From Alectoria sarmentosa (lineage: Eukaryota > Ascomycota > Lecanoromycetes > Lecanorales > Parmeliaceae), in assembly GCA_009733775.1 (NCBI GenBank), contig WOGZ01000378.1:1-29356 (forward strand): a stretch of DNA of 29,356 nucleotides, read 5' to 3'. This document shows positions 23,039 to 29,356 of the stretch, piece after piece. Numbering within the stretch: position 1 is the first letter of the stretch; every line of letters begins with the position of its first letter. Position numbers and translations under genes: made by a program. Under the pieces are notes generated by a model. That model was given only the letters and a program-made list of their open reading frames with translations. It made no database searches and had not been told where the DNA came from.

Positions 23039-25756
23039 ATGGCATCTCTCGGGGAGGATCTACTCGGTGTTGTCAACAAATTGCAGGATTTGGTCTTCAA
23101 TACCATTGGCAATGACTCCCTGGACTTGCCGCAGATTGTACCTATGCCCACCACACCCACAGGCGCATTGCCGTTGGTCCACGATTGACCTGTCTCTAGG
23201 TGGTAGTAGGTTCACAATCCTCTGGAAAGTCGTCTGTGCTAGAGAACATCGTAGGAGTATGTGAACGCTCGCAAATGCTTCATCGACCTTACTAACCACC
23301 AATCAGCGCGATTTCCTTCCACGCGGGAGTGGCATTGTAACACGAAGGCCGCTGATCCTACAGCTCATCAACGTCCCTAGTGAGCGGGACGACAAGCCGG
23401 AGAGCGATGAGGTTCATGTACCACATACGGCATCTAGCGTGGCAGGGCAAGGAGAATGGGCGGAGTTCCACCACATGCCGGGCCAAAAATTCCGGGACTT
23501 TGGGGAAGTCAAGAGAGAAATAGAGAATGAGACAGCCAGGATCGCAGGGAACAACAAGGGTATCAATAGGCAGCCAATGAATCTGAAGATCTACTCGCCT
23601 CACGTCCTGAGCCTGACCTTGGTCGATCTGCCTGGTTTGACGAAAGTACCTATTGGAGACCAACCCTCGGATATAGAAAAGCAGACAAGAAATCTGATAT
23701 CAGAGTATATTGCTAAACCAAACAGTATCATATTGGCGGTGTCTCCGGCCAATGTGGACATCGTCAACTCAGAAGCACTCAAGTTGGCCCGTCATGTGGA
23801 TCCGATGGGTCGGCGAACAATCGGCGTGCTCACGAAGATAGATCTTATGGACCACGGCACTAACGCTCTGGACATATTATCTGGCCGTGTTTATCCTCTC
23901 AAGCTTGGCTTTATCGGGGTCGTCAATAGATCACAGCACGATATACAGGGCAATAAATCCTTGGCAGATGCGTTGAAGGATGAAGCGGACTTCTTCAGGC
24001 ATAACCCTGCCTATCGGAATATGGCTACTCGCTGTGGGACTCAATTCCTCGCAAAGAGTCTCAACAATACCCTGATGGCTCACATCCGAGACCGGTTACC
24101 AGACATCAAGGCAAGACTAAATACGTTGATGGGCCAAACACAACAGGAGCTCGCCAGCTATGGCAATATGCAGTTCAGTGGAAAGGAGCACCGGGGCTCT
24201 CTGATACTACAATTGATGACACGATTCGCCTCGTCTTTCATTTCATCGATAGACGGAACCTCGATGGAGATCTCTACCAAGGAACTCTGTGGAGGTGCAA
24301 GGATTTACTACATATTCAACTCTGTCTTTGGTAACTCACTGGAAACGATCGACCCTACAACCAATCTCTCTGTTCTCGACATACGAACAGCAATCCGCAA
24401 CTCCACCGGCCCTCGACCCAGTCTGTTCGTCCCCGAACTCGCCTTCGATCTCCTCGTCAAGCCACAAATCAAAATGCTAGAGATACCCAGCCAGCGCTGC
24501 GTGGAGCTAGTGTACGAAGAGCTCATCAAGATATGTCATACGTGTGGCTCAACTGAACTTTCCCGATTCCCGCGCCTACAAGCGAAACTCATCGAAGTCG
24601 TGTCAGACCTTCTTCGAGAACGGTTGGGCCCAGCCTCAAGCTACGTTGAGTCCCTGATTTCCATCCAGCGCGCCTACATCAATACCAACCATCCCAATTT
24701 CCTTGGCGCGGCAGCAGCAATGTCATCAGTGATCCAGAATAAGCAGGAGAAAGAGAAAAAGGCGGTCGCGGCCGAGGAGAGAAGGAAGCGGGAAAAGAGG
24801 CGGATGAGAGAGCTATCAGGCGGTTTGAACGGCACGGAGACCCCTGAGGACGAAGAGGAAGCCGCGGACGATGTGAGGAGTATACATACACTCCCGCGTC
24901 GAGGTCACACCGTCAAAGGCAACAGAAGTATGTCTCCTGCTGTTGGACGGAATAGTGAGAATGGCCATAACAACTTTGCTGCAACGATGAACGGACGATC
25001 AGGCTCGCCACCAAGGTTCATCGGTGCCGCGGCAGGAAATACACGAGACTCGTTTCTCAATTACTTCTTCGGCAAGGAGGGTGGACTGCCGTCAACCGGT
25101 GAAATAAATGCAGTAGGCGGTACAGCCGCAGCAGCAGCAGCAGGGAACCGCCACGTGAGCCACAACGAACCAAGCTTCAGCCAAAGTATTCGAAGAGGCG
25201 AGAACAGGCATATAGATCGAGCATCACCTATACAACCAGCATACAGTCAGGACGATTACGAGGTGGTAAGGTCAAGTCAGGGCTACAATGACTACGACTC
25301 TCAATTTGTATGTCCTCGCTCGTTCCCCTCCAGAATGAACATTCCCATCAGCCGTGAAGTTTCAACTCTAACAGAAAGCTTAGCCATCGCAGGGCGATCC
25401 CGAGCTTACAGAACGGGAAGCTCTAGAGACAGAACTTATCCGCGCTCTCATCTCTTCCTACTTCAACATCGTCCGCGAAACCATCGCTGACCAAGTTCCA
25501 AAAGCGGTCATGCACCTACTTGTCAACCACAGCAAAGACGTTGTGCAAAACAGGCTAGTGAGTGAACTCTACAAAGAAGACCTCTTCGGGGATTTGCTGT
25601 ATGAGGACGACGGGATCAAAGCGGAGAGGGAGAAGTGCGAGAAGTTGCTTGGTATATTTTTCAAAGCTGAGATTGTTACCAGGGCTATTTGCTAACAGAT
25701 TCCCCAATCTAGGCACCTACCGCGAAGCTGCTAAGATTGTTGGAGAAGTGCTGTAG
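23039..25756 (+). CDS. DNM1: Mitochondrial/peroxisomal fission dynamin-related GTPase, 822 aa
   Basis: Exons are 23039-23137, 23200-23256, 23307-25307, 25384-25651 and 25713-25756. Introns of 62, 50, 76 and 61 bp show CTAAC-type branch sites. The N-terminus MASLGEDLLGVVNKLQDLVF is that of fungal Dnm1 rather than Vps1. GTPase motifs: G1 GSQSSGKS (residues 37-44), G2 Thr64 in GIVTRRP, G3 DLPG (159-162), G4 TKID (228-231), G5 NRS (259-261). The middle/stalk region follows, then a charged Lys/Arg/Glu stretch and a Ser/Gly/Ala-rich variable loop containing a polyalanine run. The GTPase effector domain (about 729-820) ends KIVGEVL. The protein oligomerises around organelles, recruited by Fis1 and adaptor proteins, to drive fission. 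The acceptor of intron 3 is ambiguous (25383, or a CAG 9 bp later). The frame is intact although a transposon ends 317 bp upstream of the start. Confidence 0.95.
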
Positions 25757-26059
25757 GGAAGACGCAATGTATTTCTAATATGGGAACATCCCCTTGTAAA
25801 GGGTGATTAAGGCGTTGGTCTCCGCTTACCCTCGCAGTGGCGGCTTGCATTCTTGAGGTCGTCGATTGCTGTTCCTACCATCTATTGCCCGATTCGACTT
25901 GCACTTGGCCCAAGTCGCAGTCACAATGGACTTGTACACGTCACGTCTGAATTGTGCTGCCTCCGTGTCTCTCATGCTTGAAATCAAACTTGACCTCGGC
26001 CAGCTGGTACTACAATCCCCAATCACGGTAGATCCTTGATGCAGTCATGCAACCCTCCG

Positions 26060-26097
<38 letters not shown>

Positions 26098-27227
26098 ATT
26101 TCCTACTCGGAGGGGACCAGCCGTAGGCTAGATTTATAACCCACTCGACCTTTCGATCATGTCCGGTTACGTACATTAAGTACAGGTACAATGTGATTGG
26201 ATACATGAAAATGAGGCTCCCCTTTGCTGCAACCAAATACCATTACACTCAAGAACTCGCCCACGTGATTCCTGGACAGAGCCCTCATCCTGTTATATTC
26301 TCGTACACTCTGACACCCGAACCCCATTGTATATCATAACGTAAGAGAGAGAACAGTGATATTTGTCGTATTGAAATGAATGAAATTGGGCTCAAATTTG
26401 AAGACCCTTAGGGTCACGACAATCTGAGGCCTATACGCACGTCGATAACTGAATAAAAGGAATACGGCCTTATACTTATTATCGTTGATTTCGTTATAAA
26501 ACAACGTCTTAACATCACAACTCTTTTATGTGATCCCGCTTCTATAAAAAACCTCATACGCACGACTCTGACCGAGGGTCGAATATTTATGATTCTAAAA
26601 GAATAATCGATCGACGAAATCAAGAGGTAATTGACGACTGTGAGAGGGGTGAGGCTCGCCGTCATTATCGTTATCATTGCCGGTTCTTCGAGTAAACGCG
26701 TTAAATCTCGATCTGGCGCATCGTATTGTTCGAAATTCGTCCGGTATGCACGTGGTCGGATCGATTATCGTAATCGAAAGAAGTCGATCGTACGTCCATG
26801 TATCGAACACACGCTTCCTGAAGGTCTGAGATCTTTTGGTTCCCCTGGCTGTCGGCCACAGTTGCACCCACTGAGCAGCTGACGGGCCCGGAACCCAATC
26901 AGCCATACAGCCGTTAAACTGGAGACAGCGGACCCTTGGCAGGAGGCCTGTTGTCTCTGGGGGTTCGTAGCCAGCACCACGTACAGGTGGATCTCGTAGC
27001 TGGCCACCCTCCGGTCTGTAGTGCTGTCCAGAAAATCTTTGTCAGATTGGATGGATAAGCTTGGATGAGATTGAAAAGAGAAAACTTCATGCATCCCTTT
27101 GCTCACAGGGCTGCAGACGATACTTTATATGCTAGAATACACGTCGTGCGCCACCCCCGACCATGGTATCTCGATATCGCTAATGCCTATGCGCCGTTTG
27201 AATGTCGTCTAACCATTTGCCACATCG
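25757..27227. other. Convergent intergenic region between DNM1 and the transporter
   Basis: These 1.47 kb hold the 3' regions of two convergent genes, a TG microsatellite and a CpG-dense patch at about 26,560-26,800. Frames on both strands (for example 26765-27106 minus) have no recognisable domain. No RNA gene was found by eye. Confidence 0.5.
26063..26096 (+). repeat. (TG)17 microsatellite
   Basis: Seventeen uninterrupted TG units lie about 310 bp past the DNM1 stop. On the opposite strand it reads as CA repeats. It is a likely length-polymorphic marker. Confidence 0.97.
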
Positions 27228-28802
27228 TTACTGCATCTTTCCCTTCCTCTTGTCCTTAATCCTGATCCTCTGGCCCTCCCACGCCCAAATGCTTGTGCTC
27301 CCAAACACAATGACTGCACCTAAAAGGACCCCTGGTGGTAGCTTGTTTCCGAACAGCCAGAGACTCACGCACAGACTCACTAGCTTCCTGACGTTTAGTG
27401 CGATGGAGACTCCAAGCGCAGATGTTCTGGCACTCAGGGCGTTGACCCCTCGGATGCAAGCAAATTGCGTCCCAGCATTCACTACGAGGTTAAAGACGTG
27501 TTTTGGAAGCGCGACCTCAAAGACAGAAGGCGAAAGCGCCATCGGTGGAAGTTGAAGATCGCCAGAGCCGAACGTCGAATTAGACTTTGTGTGCAGGAAC
27601 TGGTACAGAGAAGGCGAAAGCTGAATGGGTTCGGAGTGGACAAGTTTCTTAAGTTGTTCGAGAAGCGAGGGAATAAAAGGGTAGAACATGGGAATCGAAA
27701 GGGAGTGTTGGTAGAAAAGGTTTTCATGCCAATGTCTGCCGTATTTGGAGTACGTGAGCTCGGAGTAGATTCCCATAATCGCAGAGAGTAATTGAGCGAC
27801 AGCGAGGATCATGAGGCCCGTGATGAACTCAGAATCTAATTTGGTGCTGGATGTCGACTTCATTTTGCCCTGCAGGTTGTCGATCAGTGTCTCGCGAAGG
27901 AAAGCGCTGTGACAGAAGAAAAGTTGTTGCCTACCTTGGCTTGAGCGTCCGCCATGGCTGCAACTCCGATGCCGGCTGTAAGCATCGCTACGCTGAAGAC
28001 TGAGATGAGTTCAGCATGAGCCACAAACTTGCTTGCCATCACCAATACCGACTCACTTTGCATGCTGGTGTAACGTTTCCCCCAAACGTAGCCAACGAGC
28101 ATGGTCATCACGCTTCCTCCGCTTCGTAGAATGATATGTACCGGGACGGAGATGTTGTAGCCAAAGGCAAAGTTGTTGAGCATGTTGACAGCGAAGAACA
28201 TCGAGGCACTTAAAATCAATCGAGTCAACGGAATTCGGCGACGCCTGAGGAAGAATGGCGGACGGCGGGCGGAGAAGTAGGTTGGCCATGTGATAAGAGC
28301 TGTTACAACGAACTGGACGAAGGTGATTAGGAGTCCTGTTACTATTGTCAGGTCATGTCAACTGGAAGCAAGGCAAGGCTCGACGTACCGCTCTCAGGTT
28401 CCCATCTGAAGGCCAACCAGTCAGGGGATTCAGTGAGGTCAATATTAGAGTTGAGCACTCACTTGATGATTGATTCCAAGGCGAACACCTCGGTCGTATT
28501 AGATCAAAGCGGCCAAGATGCTGGCGATCGTGACTTACATTGGAGCAACACCCTCCGAATATGAGACCAACAATGCCAAGCCAATTAATGAAAAAAGGCA
28601 GGTATATATGTGTCATTGCTGCTGAGATGGCGATGATCTTAGCCAGAGTCCACGCATCATTATGATCTTTTCTCGCTTTCCCGTGCTCAAACGCTGGACC
28701 AGCATTAGATTGTCTGGTGCGGAAGGAAGTAATTCCACCTGGAGTTGGTGTCGTCGAAGGATCCTGGTAGGGATCCTTATTGCCTTGGGTGGACGAGTTC
28801 AT
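27228..28802 (-). CDS. YEA4: YEA4-type UDP-N-acetylglucosamine transporter (UAA family), 430 aa
   Basis: Minus-strand exons are 28802-28539, 28488-28463, 28405-28389, 28335-28057, 27999-27935 and 27869-27228. Introns are 50-65 bp; exon 3 is a 17-nt microexon encoding part of KWEPESG. The first acceptor is GAG rather than the usual YAG. Family landmarks: GLIFGGCCSNVFALESIIK near residues 78-97, NISVPVHIILRSGG, GKRYT, YGRHWHENLFYQHSLS, and GVNALSARTSALGVSIALNV near the C-terminus, all matching the Yea4 layout. Eight or more hydrophobic segments are apparent, and the lysine-rich tail (KDKRKGK) resembles an ER-retrieval-type cytosolic end. Yea4 moves UDP-GlcNAc into the ER for chitin and glycan synthesis (known in yeast). 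The first 50 residues are polar and variable. A UDP-galactose/UDP-glucose (HUT1-like) specificity cannot be fully excluded. Confidence 0.9.
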
Positions 28803-29010
28803 GCCTGATCTGCTTCTGCGGGGCTTGTTAGCCTTTATTTGCTGGAATACGCGTCGACTCCAGTTTGGTTTGTATGTGCTCGCAACGGTGATGGATTCTT
28901 ATTGTGGAGCATCTGATCTGTGCAGTGGATGGAAAGAAAACAGAGACTCACCAAAGGAAATTATTAGAGTAGTAATTGAAAAATTCAAAGAAATAAAGCC
29001 GTATCAGTAG

Positions 29011-29046
29011 TAAGGATGGTAAGGATGGTAAGGATGGTAAGAATGG
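29011..29046 (+). repeat. Four tandem 9-bp units (TAAGGATGG)
   Basis: Three exact units are followed by one with a single change (TAAGAATGG) and then a decayed partial unit. It is a short minisatellite about 210 bp upstream of the transporter start. Confidence 0.95.
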
Positions 29047-29293
29047 TAAGAAGAAAGGTACTACCCTTATATTGTATAGAAGAGTTGTTGCATCTAAGAT
29101 CTATCTGCCTAGCACCTCTGTCCTCTAGATAAGATAATTCCTCTACTTTGCTTTTTTAGCGTCTGCGGGAAGCCCGCCGATCTCCCGGTACCTGACATGT
29201 CTTCCGACTTCCGAGAAGCGAGGTTCACTAAAAAAACTCTTATCCTTAAACAGAATGTGCATTGCTGCTTATTACACCCGAATACGAAATACG

Positions 29294-29319
29294 ATTATTA
29301 CTATTATTATTATTATTAC

Positions 29320-29356
<37 letters not shown>
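29294..29356 (+). repeat. (ATT)n microsatellite running off the window
   Basis: ATT units with two ACT interruptions, 63 bp within the window and continuing beyond its end. Confidence 0.95.

Larger units (their letters stand above)
28803..29356. other. Upstream region of the transporter gene with simple repeats
   Basis: This region holds the likely YEA4 promoter. I see no gene: a 76-codon plus-strand frame (28780-29010) is antisense to exon 1 and lacks features. A small GC hairpin, gcggg-aag-cccgc, lies at 29165-29177. Two simple repeats are listed separately. Confidence 0.5.

Noticed and set aside
23439..25490. 683-codon single-exon dynamin model
   Set aside because: It lacks the P-loop exons and the GED; the final codons read into intron 3. 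The five-exon model restores all domains.
1..29356. CRISPR array, bacterial operon or Starship-type cargo
   Set aside because: No regularly spaced repeats, no bacterial gene organisation and no tyrosine-recombinase captain gene are visible.

Overview
The window looks like nuclear DNA of a filamentous ascomycete (Pezizomycotina). The genes have short introns of mostly 50-85 bp with GTRNGT-type donors and CTAAC/CTGAC branch sites. The products are fungal housekeeping types. Balanced-GC gene islands alternate with extremely AT-rich blocks that lack usable reading frames but keep many CpG dinucleotides, which is the signature of repeat-induced point mutation (RIP) favouring CpA. I cannot assign a genus from the sequence alone.

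Layout: (1) 1 to about 8570 is a RIP-degraded repeat block with two recognisable repeat structures: an inverted repeat at 2374-2786, and a pair of about 145-bp LTR-like direct repeats at 7215 and 8099. (2) About 8571-13663 is a gene island. It holds an unexplained segment, a 218-bp imperfect hairpin (9148-9365), a secreted PEBP-family protein on the minus strand (9484-10453, 3 exons, 250 aa) and, divergent from it, a DUF2235 alpha/beta-hydrolase (11068-13126, 9 exons, 461 aa). (3) 13672-22721 is a nested transposon. A hAT-like DNA element of about 2.3 kb has TAGGG...CCCTA ends and a perfect 8-bp target duplication GTCGGAAT. A 6.8-kb LTR retrotransposon (14889-21666, 5-bp duplication AATAT) has inserted into it. 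Nearly everything between the ends is heavily RIP-mutated, but the outermost 75-90 bp of the hAT element are not. (4) 22730-29356 is a second gene island with the mitochondrial/peroxisomal fission dynamin DNM1 (23039-25756, 5 exons, 822 aa) and, convergent to it, a YEA4-type nucleotide-sugar transporter (27228-28802, 6 exons including a 17-nt microexon, 430 aa). Simple repeats lie in the flanks.

The four genes are unrelated in pathway: lipid-binding/protease inhibitor family, putative lipid hydrolase, organelle fission, UDP-sugar transport for chitin/glycan synthesis. I see no gene cluster. The exon structures were built by hand from splice signals and family conservation, and all four read through without a break. 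The most unusual observations are the hairpin, whose arm differences are almost all G-U-compatible on one strand, and the nested transposon whose ends escaped RIP and carry palindromic TTGCATGCAA motifs.
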